Assembly: GCA_945861635.1 (NCBI GenBank)
Contig: CAMAWH010000005.1
Coordinates: forward strand, 62,001 to 126,000
DNA from: Klebsiella pneumoniae
GTDB taxonomy: Bacteria > Myxococcota_A > UBA796 > SXON01
Direction of reading: 5' to 3'
Length of the DNA: 64,000 nucleotides
How positions within the stretch are numbered: the first letter of the stretch is position 1; every line of letters starts with the position of its first letter. The notes beneath the pieces were generated by a model that saw nothing but the letters and a program-made list of their open reading frames with translations, was not told where the DNA came from and searched no databases. A program made the position numbers and the translations under genes. Of the stretch, positions 32,986 through 42,089 are shown piece by piece.

Positions 32986-33620
32986 TCTTCGCCCCCACCC
33001 TTCTTTTTCTTCTTGTCTTGCTTGTCTCGGTTCTGTTTCTCTTCTTGTTCCTTGTCCGTGAGGAAACGGTACGTGACCGCCTTTCCGGTGATCGTCAACG
33101 TCACGTCCGTGCCTGACTCAACGGGGTCGCCCAGCCGGATGTCCTGAACGGACACGATGCGGCCCATCTTGCTCACGCGGTCAAAGAAGATTGCTACCTC
33201 GTGGAAGCCGCCATCCATCGTAATCGCAACCGGCACCGCCGCGTAATAGTCGTCTGTGACCTCGGGCAGGGGTTGAAACTTGCGGACGTCCAAGCCGCTC
33301 TTTCGAGCGATTCCGTCGATCTCGCTCAGCAAGCCAGGAATTTCGCGGTCGTTGGGCAGTTCTTTGAGCGCCTGCTTCAGCGACGCCGCGAGGTCCTCAA
33401 GTTCCGCCTCAAACGCACCCCGATTCTCGGCACGCTTCTTCACTTCATTTCGCTTGGTCGTCTTGGTTTCACGGTCGGCCGTGGCGTTGGATATCGCGCC
33501 TAGCGTCGTAGAAATGAGGGCAAAGTACAGCACCGCAACCACTGCAAGGTAGCTGGCGAATACCAGAAGGACGCGCTGGGAGCGCGGCAGCTTGGCGAGC
33601 CGCTCGATGAGCTGGTTCAC
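32982..33620 (-). CDS. pilO: Type IV pilus inner-membrane protein PilO
   Basis: Bitopic inner-membrane protein of 212 aa that dimerises with PilN. There is a short cytoplasmic part (LAKLPRSQRVLLV), one membrane helix (about residues 19-40), a long coiled coil (KTTKRNEVKKRAENRGAFEAEL) and a ferredoxin-like periplasmic domain (IDGIARKSGLDVRKFQPLP, VAITMDGGFHEVAIFFDRVS). The C-terminus is strikingly basic (KQDKKKKKGGGEE), which is unusual for a periplasmic end. Overlaps with pilN and pilP are four bases. Confidence 0.93.
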   Translation of the reverse strand: MNQLIERLAKLPRSQRVLLVFASYLAVVAVLYFALISTTLGAISNATADRETKTTKRNEVKKRAENRGAFEAELEDLAASLKQALKELPNDREIPGLLSEIDGIARKSGLDVRKFQPLPEVTDDYYAAVPVAITMDGGFHEVAIFFDRVSKMGRIVSVQDIRLGDPVESGTDVTLTITGKAVTYRFLTDKEQEEKQNRDKQDKKKKKGGGEE

Positions 33621-34366
33621 TTGCCAGCCTCCTTCGGCGCGTGCGGTTCAGGCGCCGGCGCGTGCGGATCAGGCGCCGGCGCGGGCGTCGCGCCAGCGCC
33701 AGACGGCGGCGCCGTCGCCGACGCGCCCGGCGCAGCGGGCGGCGGCGCCGCGGCAGCTTCCGCAGCCTTCGCGGCATCCGCTGCCTTTTCGGCAGCCGTT
33801 TTCGGCGTAATCAGAATCGCCGTCAGCTTGAATTCCTTAAGCGAGATGTTCTGAATCGCTTTGTTCTTCGACCCCTTCGTATCCAACTGCTCGATGTCCT
33901 CGAGATAGACGGCCTTGAAGTAATCCGAAGCCTCAAGGGCTCGTAGAAATTGGCTGATCACTTCGTTGCTGACGGAAAACCCGGTGATCTTGACGGCCGA
34001 TCGCGATTCTTCGAGGGAGGTGATCGTGAGCTTCTCCGGCGTTGCAATCGCGATTTCGTCCAGCATGTGCACCGGGCCAACCTTTGCAACGCGGAGTTTC
34101 GCGATGACCTCGAGCTTGGTTTGGAGCTCCTTTTTGGCCAACTCCATTTCGTCCACTTTCTTCACGTCGACGTCAAGGCGATCGATTTCCTGCTGCAACG
34201 CCGTGTTGTCGCCTTCGACCGACATCAGGCGCGCCTGAAGCCCCGCCCAAACGACGAGACAGCCACCGATGACGATGATGCCGACCAAACCCGCGACGAG
34301 AAGTTCGCGGCGGACGGACTCCAGTTTCCTCGTCTGTCGGACGGGAAGGAGATTGATCCGAATCAT
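33617..34366 (-). CDS. pilN: Type IV pilus inner-membrane protein PilN
   Basis: Bitopic protein of 249 aa. The N-terminus MIRINLLPVRQ is the PilN motif that docks into PilM. It is followed by a membrane helix (about 24-45), a coiled coil (ALQQEIDRLDVDVKKVDEME) and the periplasmic ferredoxin-like domain (LDEIAIATPEKLTITSLEES, SNEVISQFLRALEASDYFK). The C-terminal 60 residues are an Ala/Pro-rich low-complexity tail ending APEPHAPKEAGK, longer than in typical PilN. The tail may span or bind the cell wall; that is inference. Confidence 0.93.
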   Translation of the reverse strand: MIRINLLPVRQTRKLESVRRELLVAGLVGIIVIGGCLVVWAGLQARLMSVEGDNTALQQEIDRLDVDVKKVDEMELAKKELQTKLEVIAKLRVAKVGPVHMLDEIAIATPEKLTITSLEESRSAVKITGFSVSNEVISQFLRALEASDYFKAVYLEDIEQLDTKGSKNKAIQNISLKEFKLTAILITPKTAAEKAADAAKAAEAAAAPPPAAPGASATAPPSGAGATPAPAPDPHAPAPEPHAPKEAGK

Positions 34367-35433
34367 TTGTCGTCCCCGCGGCGCAAGGCGAGCCCAACGG
34401 CCACGGCGGCCTGAGGGGCGACATCCTTGAGAAAGCGGGGGTTGAACGCCCGCTCATCTACCTGAATATTTTTGAATGGGTCCACGATCGTGACCGTAGC
34501 GCCCGTCAGGCGCTGCAGTGCCGGTACAAGTCCCGGTGTCGGGGCGGCACCACCGGCAAGGTAGACATGTCGCAATGCACCGCCACCCGAGGTGGAGAGG
34601 AAGAAGTCCAACGAACGATGTACTTCAGTAGCGATGTTCTCCGACACGCTGCCAAGGACGCGCTCCACTTCTTCCGGAACGACCGCGGACCGGTCTTTCT
34701 CCTCTCCGCCGATCTTGAACGCTTCCGCTTCTTCGTAGCTGACGTTCAGGGCGCGTTGAATTTCCTCCGTGTACGCGCGCCCTCCCAAGCCGACATCGCG
34801 CGTGAACGCGCTTGCACCGTTGCGCAGGACATTGATGTTCACCGATGACGCGCCGATATTTACGAGGGCCACCGGCTCGGCGATCACGTCGTAGTTCAGC
34901 GTGTACATGTTCTCCAGCGCAAACGCCGCGACATCGATCACCGCCGGCCTCAAGCCGGACTCGATGATGATGCTGGTGTACTCGCTGACCAGCTCCTTAC
35001 GGGCCGCGACAAGCAAAACCTCCATCTGCCCAGCCTCATCGGCCTGACCCTTGAGGATGTGCACGTCGATGTTGACGTCGTTGACGTCGAAAGGGATGTA
35101 CTGCTCCGCTTCCCACGTAATCGATTCCTCAAGTTCATCCTGCGTCATCAGCGGGAGCGAAATCCGTTTGATGATCACCGAGTTGCCGGCCACGCCGACA
35201 ACGGCGTCTTTCGTCCGCACCTTGTGCTTGGACAGAAGCTCACGGATGGTGGCGACGATGGCGCTCGTATTCATGAACGCGCCATCCACCACCGCCTCAG
35301 GCGGTAGAGGTGCAATGCCGAAATTCTTCAATCGGTACCGCCCAGGGCGTTCCTGATCGAGCTCGAGCATCTTCACGTGGCTGGAACCGATGTCCAAAGC
35401 CACCGCGCTGCGGGTGCGAGTCAGCAGGGCCAA
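34363..35433 (-). CDS. pilM: Type IV pilus assembly ATPase-fold protein PilM
   Basis: Cytoplasmic actin-like (FtsA-fold) protein of 356 aa that binds the PilN N-terminus and connects the alignment complex to the motor. Visible motifs are VALDIGSSHVKMLEL (phosphate 1), RTKDAVVGVAGNSVIIKRI, the QYIPFDVNDVNID block, LVNIGASSVNINVL (phosphate 2) and VYLAGGAAPTPGL (adenosine motif). The start is a TTG at 35433. It is the first gene of the ~13 kb minus-strand operon; a sigma-70-like promoter lies about 25-50 bases upstream. Confidence 0.95.
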   Translation of the reverse strand: MALLTRTRSAVALDIGSSHVKMLELDQERPGRYRLKNFGIAPLPPEAVVDGAFMNTSAIVATIRELLSKHKVRTKDAVVGVAGNSVIIKRISLPLMTQDELEESITWEAEQYIPFDVNDVNIDVHILKGQADEAGQMEVLLVAARKELVSEYTSIIIESGLRPAVIDVAAFALENMYTLNYDVIAEPVALVNIGASSVNINVLRNGASAFTRDVGLGGRAYTEEIQRALNVSYEEAEAFKIGGEEKDRSAVVPEEVERVLGSVSENIATEVHRSLDFFLSTSGGGALRHVYLAGGAAPTPGLVPALQRLTGATVTIVDPFKNIQVDERAFNPRFLKDVAPQAAVAVGLALRRGDDK

Positions 35434-35456
35434 ACCGAATCCTGGGAGGCGACCCC

Positions 35457-35486
35457 GTTGTAGCAGGAACCCTTGACGCCGGTCAA
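35457..35486 (-). promoter_or_regulatory. Possible sigma-70 promoter of the pilM operon
   Basis: On the minus strand TTGACC (35486-35481) and TACAAC (35462-35457) are separated by 18 bases. They lie 24-53 bases upstream of the pilM TTG start. Both hexamers match the -35 and -10 consensus in at least four positions. Prediction by eye only; sigma-54 control through the regulator at 45181-46539 is not indicated here. Confidence 0.4.
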
Positions 35487-35517
35487 CTACGGGGGGCGAG
35501 CGGGCTATGCTTCGGGC

Positions 35518-38334
35518 ATGCGGATTCGCGCCACTCCGGGCATTGCGACGCTGTCCGCGGCGGTCGGCGGCGGGCTGGCCGGGGCGGCGATACTATCGGT
35601 TGCTATTGACCTTTTTTCGTCTGGTCCGGGTACGGGGGTCGCGGCCATCTCGGTGCTTGCGCTTGCCGGATTCACGACGGTTCGCCAGCCGTGGTCCGTG
35701 GCGCGCGGCGTTCGGGGCGCGTGGGGCGCGTGGGGCGCAGCGTTACTGGGTGGGGCATTGCTCTGGCGGGCGGAGGACGTGTTGCGCGTGGTTGGGTGGT
35801 CGGTCGGTCCGGCCCTCCTGCCCGCCGCGGCGGCGGCGGCCCTTGCGGTTGCGGGCTGCCTGGCCTGCACGCCTCTCGCAACGGCAGCCCAGCGCGCCTC
35901 GCCGGCACACTTACTGGTCGTCGCCGCGAGCGCCTGGCTTGGAAACGGACTTTCGCGGGAAGCCATTCTGCTCGCGCTGGTGCTGACCTGCCTCCCCGAG
36001 TGGTCCGTGGAGACGCATTTGCGATTCCCTCGGCGTGTGGCACCGAACGCGGTCGAGTGGGGGGGGGTCGGCGCCGTGGCCACTCTGGTCGCGCTCTCCG
36101 GGTGGGTAGCGCTCCGCACTTCCCTTGATCCAACGCCGGAATCCATTTTTGCGCTCACGACCGGCGCGGTCGCGGGTCTCGCTCTCCCTCGGCGCGGCTG
36201 GGTGTCCGCGGCGGGCCTGACATTGGCCGCGGCCGGCGGAGCGGTTGGCTGGCAGGCCGGAGGAGCGGTCGCCGCAGCGGGATCGACGGCGACGACGGCA
36301 CTTTTTGCTGCGCTGGGACTCGGGGCCGGGCTGGCCTCACCGCGCGTAGGCATTGTCACGCGCACCTCGATTGCCGGAATCGTGTTGTTCGCCGGGATGC
36401 CCTTCGTGCCAACCGCTGTTTCGGAGCGCATGGCACGCGTGGATGCCACGCTCTCGCGAGACGGGGTGGAGCGTGTTCGCATTACGACGGCGCGAGAACA
36501 GTCCGTACTGATCGCCGCGCGCGTCGCCGCCACCGGCGCGAGTGCGCTTCGTATCCGAGACGGAAGGGTTTTCGCCGAGCTTGACGGGGCCGTAGCGGAC
36601 CCCCTTACCCGCGCCGGAGAGGCCGAGCGTTTCGCCGGCCTGCTGGCAACGTGCGCGACCCCCCACCGCGGACGAGCTCGAATCGGTGGTGACGACCTCG
36701 GGCTCGTCGCCGAAGCCCTTCGCAACGAGGGGTTTCTCGGCATCGATACAGCCATTCCTGATCGCGCGCTCGTCCGGGCGCAGGCGGACGCCCTGCCGGC
36801 GCTCTCGCGAACGCTTCTCCACCCCAGCGTTCGGCCCATCTCGCTGCCGGCGCCGGCGCTGCTGCGGGGCGGGGCCGACGCAGACGCCATTGTGGAAATC
36901 GCCCGCACGGGATGGACGGACGGTCGGAATCACGCCCCTGACGCGCACGGCATGCGTGCGGCGCGCGCCAGTCTCCATCCCGGTGGCGTCTACGTACTGG
37001 CGCTCGGGACGTTACATCTCGACGCAGGTACGCTTGATGGAATATTTCGTAGCATGGCAGATACTTTTCCGGCGGCCTCGCTGTGGCTACCGCCATCCGG
37101 AGTGGACACGGCGCTGCTCGTGGGCGGAGACGCCCCCATCCCGTGGACATCGATCACGGCGTGCGCGGCCACATCGACGGCTGCCGCGCTGGAATTGCGC
37201 GACCCACTTGCGCTTGGAACACTGGCGTTGGCGGACCGGAACGCGCTGGGTCGGTTCCACGTGTCGTGGTGGAAGGCCGATCGCGGCCTGCCCGCAGCCG
37301 CCCGGGAGCGCCCCTCGCTTCCGCTCAGTGAGTTCACGGGTGCTGCTTCCGACGCTCAAGACATTTTTATGGAGGGTGTCCCAAAAGAACTTTCGATGCG
37401 AGCAGACGCACGCACGCTCTTCCTCGACGTCGTTCGGAGCGCGCGGAGCGGCAACGTAAAGGAGGCCATCGACCAATCCAGGGCGCTCGCGGAAACGCCG
37501 GGGGGAAGTCGCGCGCTCGACCCGCTCATTCGGCCTCAGCTCGAGCTGGCGCGCCAAGCGATGGCGCGAGCGCGTCGAGAGGGTGCCATGTCCAAGGCCT
37601 GGCAGGAGGCGGACACCGCGCTTGCCAGCGCGGCGCTGATTCATCCGAAATCCGCAAAAACGCGCTGTCTACAAGGAGAACTTGCGGCCGCCACCAGCCA
37701 ATGGGAACGGGCGGAGGCCGCGTTTTCCGACTGCGCGACGCTGGACGCGACGGTGCCCGATGGGCTCGATGGGGTGGCGCTCGTGCGGCGTACACGCGGC
37801 AATCTCGCGGGCGCCGAGGAGGCGCTCCGACAGTCGCAAGTGCGGTTTCCCCGCCGCTGGCAATCTTCGCACAATCTTGGTTTCTTTCTGTTTGAATCAG
37901 GACAGTTCGACGAGGCGGAGCGATGGTTGCGTCAGGCCGCCGCCTCCCAATCCGCGACGGAGGCAGCCGATCCCTCCCCACACCTCGCGCTGGCACGACT
38001 TTTCTTGGCGACCGATCGCGCATCCCTCGCCATGCCGGCGGCGCGAAGAGCCGCAGCCATCCGCGATTCAGCGGAAGCAGAGTACCTGCAGGGCGGCGCG
38101 CAATGGGAGCTGAAGCAAACCGTCGAAGCCGAGGGCGCGTTCCGCCGTGCTATCCACCTCGACGCCCGCCACGCCGAGGCACACGGTGGTCTCGGAATGT
38201 GCCAGGCCGCACGAGGTGATTACGCCGCCGCCGCCGATTCTTTCCGTACGGCGCTCGCCCTCTCGCCCTCCAACACGGCGGCGCGCGACAACCTGCGCCT
38301 GCTCGCGCCCCTGCTCACCGAACAGGAGCGGTAG
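35518..38334 (+). CDS. Orphan polytopic membrane protein with C-terminal TPRs
   Basis: Protein of 938 aa. Residues 1-310 contain about ten hydrophobic helices rich in Ala/Gly/Val. A soluble region (about 315-620) reads like a degraded spermidine-synthase-type domain, with FRSMADTFPAASLWLPPSGVD near its end, but I see no SAM-binding motif. The last 300 residues are TPR-like (GELAAATSQWERAEAAFSDC, GNLAGAEEALRQSQVRFP, GQFDEAERWLRQAA, GDYAAAADSFRTALALSPSN). I use the ATG at 35518; a TTG at 35473 is in frame. It is divergent from pilM and convergent with pilY1, so it sits between two pilus operons; a role in pilus or envelope biogenesis is inference only. Confidence 0.65.
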   Translation: MRIRATPGIATLSAAVGGGLAGAAILSVAIDLFSSGPGTGVAAISVLALAGFTTVRQPWSVARGVRGAWGAWGAALLGGALLWRAEDVLRVVGWSVGPALLPAAAAAALAVAGCLACTPLATAAQRASPAHLLVVAASAWLGNGLSREAILLALVLTCLPEWSVETHLRFPRRVAPNAVEWGGVGAVATLVALSGWVALRTSLDPTPESIFALTTGAVAGLALPRRGWVSAAGLTLAAAGGAVGWQAGGAVAAAGSTATTALFAALGLGAGLASPRVGIVTRTSIAGIVLFAGMPFVPTAVSERMARVDATLSRDGVERVRITTAREQSVLIAARVAATGASALRIRDGRVFAELDGAVADPLTRAGEAERFAGLLATCATPHRGRARIGGDDLGLVAEALRNEGFLGIDTAIPDRALVRAQADALPALSRTLLHPSVRPISLPAPALLRGGADADAIVEIARTGWTDGRNHAPDAHGMRAARASLHPGGVYVLALGTLHLDAGTLDGIFRSMADTFPAASLWLPPSGVDTALLVGGDAPIPWTSITACAATSTAAALELRDPLALGTLALADRNALGRFHVSWWKADRGLPAAARERPSLPLSEFTGAASDAQDIFMEGVPKELSMRADARTLFLDVVRSARSGNVKEAIDQSRALAETPGGSRALDPLIRPQLELARQAMARARREGAMSKAWQEADTALASAALIHPKSAKTRCLQGELAAATSQWERAEAAFSDCATLDATVPDGLDGVALVRRTRGNLAGAEEALRQSQVRFPRRWQSSHNLGFFLFESGQFDEAERWLRQAAASQSATEAADPSPHLALARLFLATDRASLAMPAARRAAAIRDSAEAEYLQGGAQWELKQTVEAEGAFRRAIHLDARHAEAHGGLGMCQAARGDYAAAADSFRTALALSPSNTAARDNLRLLAPLLTEQER

Positions 38335-38343
38335 CTCCCAGCG

Positions 38344-41300
38344 TCAATACATCTCCATCCACGCAACGTTGGTCGTACCGAGGAAGGAGTCGGTCACCGA
38401 ACCAAATGTGTCCACGGCAGCGGAGGAACCGTCCGTCGAGGGGTTGGCCGTGCCGTAGTACAACGTGCCGTTCGATCCCACCGCGACGTTGGACACGTAG
38501 TTGTCGGCGAGCTCAATGTCGGCGTCGTCGGCGGCGGTCGCTTCGCCGTCACCGTCCGTGTCCAGGCCGGGGGTGCAATCGTCGTAACGGATGCCGTACA
38601 CGCGGCCCGTGCCCATCGAGCATTCATCGGTGAGGTCAGGGGTGTAGGTCGAGAAATAGATGACGCCCGCGTATACGATAGGGTCAGACGTCAATCCTTC
38701 CCCGGCGTTGAGCGTGTAGTAGCCATCCGGCGAACCGTTCGGATCACCCGAGCAATCGATGGGCTGAGCCGTGCTTGAGCAACTCGTCGGATCCTCGTCA
38801 TACATGGCGAAGAAGTAGCCGGTCTCGGATCCCGAACGATCAAACGGGGTTCCGGTACCCCAGTAGATGCCGAGGTTGCCATTGGGCAACCACGCGGAGG
38901 TCGCCGCGTAGTACACCTCCGGCCGGCTGCCGACTCCCGACCCCGTGGCACCATCATTGCCGTCGTACGGGTCGTAGAAGTTGCACCATTCAAGATTCGA
39001 CGGGTCGGTCGTGCTGATGACCGCCTTGTACATCCAGGATGAACCCGGATCGTCCGAACCTGCAATGCCCGAGCCGCCCTGATCGGTGGGCGTGTACGGC
39101 GTCGTGACCGGGAAATAGAGCACGTCACCGTCACCGTCGGCGTCTACGTCAATGACCGCAAGGGCGGCTGAGATGTAGCCATATTCCAAACTGGTATCCG
39201 CCGTACCGGCCACGATGCTCCCAGCAATTCCGTTGAGATCGTAATCGAGGATTGCCTCTCCTCCCCGGTAGCCGATGTAGTCCGGGTGGCGATTCCCGGC
39301 GTTATCGCCCTGAGACGAGTAGCCCGCGTCGGTCATGCCGCCGGTCCACGCGTCGTCGGCGACCGCCCACATGTAGAGATTGGCCTCCGACGACTGATAG
39401 TAAGCGTTTGTGCTGTCTCCGGTGAACGGCGCAGCGCGACCCCCGCCCCACATCGCGACCCATCGATCCTTCGGCGTCGTACCCGACGAATCGTAGACGT
39501 CAAAGATCGACGGACGGCCCGTCGTGTACCCCATCGCGTACGGATCCGCCTCGTTCGTCTGTTCCCAAAGGAACTTCGGAGAGTCGCTGTACGTAATGTC
39601 GAGCGCAAGCGTCATCGGCCCGCCCATACCTTGCTGAACGACGACCACGCGGTGCCATTCGCAATCGTCAAGGTCGGTGTCGCACTCACGAATGCCGTCA
39701 TTGTCTTCGTCGATCCAGACGTCTTCCACGACGGGCGAGCCGTCGAACAGGAACGTCCGGCCGTACCACATCATGTCGATGAGATTGCCGGCCCATTCGA
39801 CGTCGTGATCGCGAAGCAGCAGGTAGCCGGGCACCCACGCCCAAAGTTCCTCTCCTTCTTCGTCCTCCGTTCCGGTGGACGTGTCGTCCTGCAATCGGAA
39901 CGCGTGAAGCATGCCGTCATTTGCTGCGATGAGCACGATCGGAGGTACGTCCTCACTTTCCAAAAAGGAGAGGAAGTTCCGATAGCTCGTCATCGCCGAA
40001 TAACGTTCGTCACGTGCGGTAACGACGACCGGAGTAGAGTAGGGCGAATCTCCCAACTTCCACGTACCGTGCTCCGCGTCGATGTACCGGTACGTCGATG
40101 TCGGGAGTCCACGGGTGAAGTCGACCAGCGCCTGCAAGTCGTCCGTATCGATCGCGCCATTTTGCGTGAGGTCGTATCCGTCGTTGGTCAGCGCGCCGGT
40201 CGATGAATCCGTCGACGTGTCCAGATACAAGTCGAGGGTAGACGACGACACGAGGGTCACGAACGCGTGGTCCAACGGCAAGCGCCGATCCGTCGTGTAC
40301 TGGGTATTGGCCGCGGCCATGTCCGAATAGGCCGCGTCTTCGTAAAAGTAGATGTCGCGATGTCCGACACCGTCGCGATCGTCCGGGTTGTCTTCTCCCG
40401 CGGTAACCGGCCGGCAAACCAGAAGATCGCCGGCGTCCCAAAGGGCGCCGCCGTAGTCATCGTACGGAGAACCCGACTGGTAGATCACTTGCCCGTACGT
40501 CGAGCTCGTCGGATCGTCGTCGAGCGCGTACGCACGCGCATGACCTTCTGCGAGCGGATTATCCCCGTTCAACTCGTAGAAGCTGTAAATCATGTACGCG
40601 CCGTCGGCGCTGATTACCGGCGCCGAACGAGAATACGTTCCCGATTGAATGTCGCTCATTTCCTGAAGAATCGCCGCGAGGATATCCCCAGAATCGATCA
40701 ATCCCGCCGAGTCCGGCGACACGTTCGTGTACAGGGCGAGCCCGGCCTGCTGCGCCGCGGAATTCGTCAACAGCGATTCCGCCGTCGACCCCGACGTCAG
40801 GTTGATGCCCACGAAGTTGACGACCGTCCGCTGGTAGCCGTCGAGGCCGGATTCGTCCGTATAGTACAGGTTGAAAACCGTATTATCCAGCGTGCAGTTG
40901 TCGTCCGCGATGCTTGTGCTGGTGTCCTCACACGTCACGTCGTCGACGGCCGGAGCGTTGCTGAACGCTGTCTCCGCCGAGAGATCTAGCGTCGGCTCCC
41001 CATTGGTCAGTACGATGATGTAGGTATCGGAGCACGTTGCCGTGATCGGCGACTCGGCCCAATCTCCGTCCAAGCCGTCCCCGTCGTCGTCCGTGAAATT
41101 CTCAACGTCCGTTTGCTCCAGATAGTCACGCGAAAGGTGGGAAATCACCTCGGACAGGTTGTTGCCGCGCGGGGATCCCGAGGGTGCAACAGACGAAAGC
41201 GCGGCCGCGATCTGCGCATAGGAGCTGCCTACCGGCGCGATTTCCGTATAGGTGTCCGTCGTGCCGTCCGGTGCGGTTCCAACAACGCCGTACCGTGCGT

Positions 41301-41547
41301 AGTCAAAATGGCGAACTACCTGCCGAATCGCGGACAACGTGTCCGTCAGGCAGCTGTTTGACGAGACACCATCGCACGAGGCATCCATGCCTTCCGACGT
41401 GTCAACCACGAAAATCACGCTCGGCGCCACCAGATCGGAGTCCGCGAGAATCTCGTCGGTACCGCCACTTGTGGCGTGCGCAACCCCCGGCATGGCCAGC
41501 AGGAGCGCGAGAGAGGAGCAAAGGGGGAGGGTTCGCATGGGTTTCAC
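38344..41547 (-). CDS. pilY1: PilY1-like type IV pilus tip/biogenesis protein
   Basis: Secreted protein of 1067 aa with signal peptide LALLLAMPGVAHA. The N-terminal third is a von Willebrand A-type domain (APSVIFVVDTSEGMDAS; the MIDAS is DTSEG, lacking the last Ser of DxSxS). The middle has a dockerin-like calcium loop (DLTQNGAIDTDDLQALVDF). The C-terminal PilC/PilY1 beta-propeller begins near PPIVLIAANDGMLHAFR and includes WAWVPGYLLLRD, RVVVVQQGMGGPMTLALDI and a second calcium loop (DTDGDGEATAADDADIE). PilY1 caps the pilus tip and counteracts retraction. The ATG overlaps the pilX stop by ATGA, and it closes the minor pilin operon. Confidence 0.9.
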   Translation of the reverse strand: MKPMRTLPLCSSLALLLAMPGVAHATSGGTDEILADSDLVAPSVIFVVDTSEGMDASCDGVSSNSCLTDTLSAIRQVVRHFDYARYGVVGTAPDGTTDTYTEIAPVGSSYAQIAAALSSVAPSGSPRGNNLSEVISHLSRDYLEQTDVENFTDDDGDGLDGDWAESPITATCSDTYIIVLTNGEPTLDLSAETAFSNAPAVDDVTCEDTSTSIADDNCTLDNTVFNLYYTDESGLDGYQRTVVNFVGINLTSGSTAESLLTNSAAQQAGLALYTNVSPDSAGLIDSGDILAAILQEMSDIQSGTYSRSAPVISADGAYMIYSFYELNGDNPLAEGHARAYALDDDPTSSTYGQVIYQSGSPYDDYGGALWDAGDLLVCRPVTAGEDNPDDRDGVGHRDIYFYEDAAYSDMAAANTQYTTDRRLPLDHAFVTLVSSSTLDLYLDTSTDSSTGALTNDGYDLTQNGAIDTDDLQALVDFTRGLPTSTYRYIDAEHGTWKLGDSPYSTPVVVTARDERYSAMTSYRNFLSFLESEDVPPIVLIAANDGMLHAFRLQDDTSTGTEDEEGEELWAWVPGYLLLRDHDVEWAGNLIDMMWYGRTFLFDGSPVVEDVWIDEDNDGIRECDTDLDDCEWHRVVVVQQGMGGPMTLALDITYSDSPKFLWEQTNEADPYAMGYTTGRPSIFDVYDSSGTTPKDRWVAMWGGGRAAPFTGDSTNAYYQSSEANLYMWAVADDAWTGGMTDAGYSSQGDNAGNRHPDYIGYRGGEAILDYDLNGIAGSIVAGTADTSLEYGYISAALAVIDVDADGDGDVLYFPVTTPYTPTDQGGSGIAGSDDPGSSWMYKAVISTTDPSNLEWCNFYDPYDGNDGATGSGVGSRPEVYYAATSAWLPNGNLGIYWGTGTPFDRSGSETGYFFAMYDEDPTSCSSTAQPIDCSGDPNGSPDGYYTLNAGEGLTSDPIVYAGVIYFSTYTPDLTDECSMGTGRVYGIRYDDCTPGLDTDGDGEATAADDADIELADNYVSNVAVGSNGTLYYGTANPSTDGSSAAVDTFGSVTDSFLGTTNVAWMEMY

Positions 41548-42089
41548 CGGATCTTGCAGGGACCGTGCATGACCTTCCGAAGGGTCACGACAACGGTCGA
41601 TTCATGGGCGGTGGTCTGTGCGGCAGTTGACGAGTCCTCAAACCAGGAATGCGAGGCCATATCCCAGTAATCCGACCGGAATCCAGTGCCCGATTCGGTG
41701 CTGTATCCCACGGGAGGCAGAGAGCATTTGTCGTAGGTGGCATCCACGTCGTAGGTGCCCTGGTTGGCCGCAACGCCGACGCCCTCAAACCACGTGTTGG
41801 CATCGGTACTCGGCACAAAGCGCGTTGCCGCGTCTCCGGTGTCCCATCCTTCGTTAAGCGGCTGCTCGTGCATGAGCTGGTATCGGGAGTGGGTGCCGCC
41901 CGCGTCCGCTGCGTTCATGACCGTCATATGGCGCCGCGTGTGAATCGCGATGCGCTGATCCACGCCGGCGACATTGAGCGAGGTCGCCCCGATGACGGTA
42001 AGCACCGCCATCAGGATCAACGCCACCAACATCGCGTAGCCGCGTCGGGAGTGGTTTCGGGGTTGGAGCGTTTGCATGGTGCGCCTCAC
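41544..42089 (-). CDS. pilX: PilX-like minor pilin
   Basis: Protein of 181 aa with a prepilin-type N-terminus: basic leader ending SRRG, then YAMLVALILMAVLTVIGATSL. As in PilX_N proteins, Glu at +5 is absent. The rest is a Ser/Thr-rich soluble domain with few Cys. The start is a GTG overlapping the pilW stop (GTGA), or the ATG at 42077. Position between pilW and pilY1 matches the usual fimU-pilV-pilW-pilX-pilY1 order. It is expected in the priming complex at the pilus tip. Confidence 0.85.
   Translation of the reverse strand: MRRTMQTLQPRNHSRRGYAMLVALILMAVLTVIGATSLNVAGVDQRIAIHTRRHMTVMNAADAGGTHSRYQLMHEQPLNEGWDTGDAATRFVPSTDANTWFEGVGVAANQGTYDVDATYDKCSLPPVGYSTESGTGFRSDYWDMASHSWFEDSSTAAQTTAHESTVVVTLRKVMHGPCKIR

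Noticed and set aside
35505..36908. 467-codon minus-strand frame opposite the orphan membrane protein
   Set aside because: Ser/Pro/Arg/Ala-rich without motifs; the plus-strand frame has membrane helices and TPRs.
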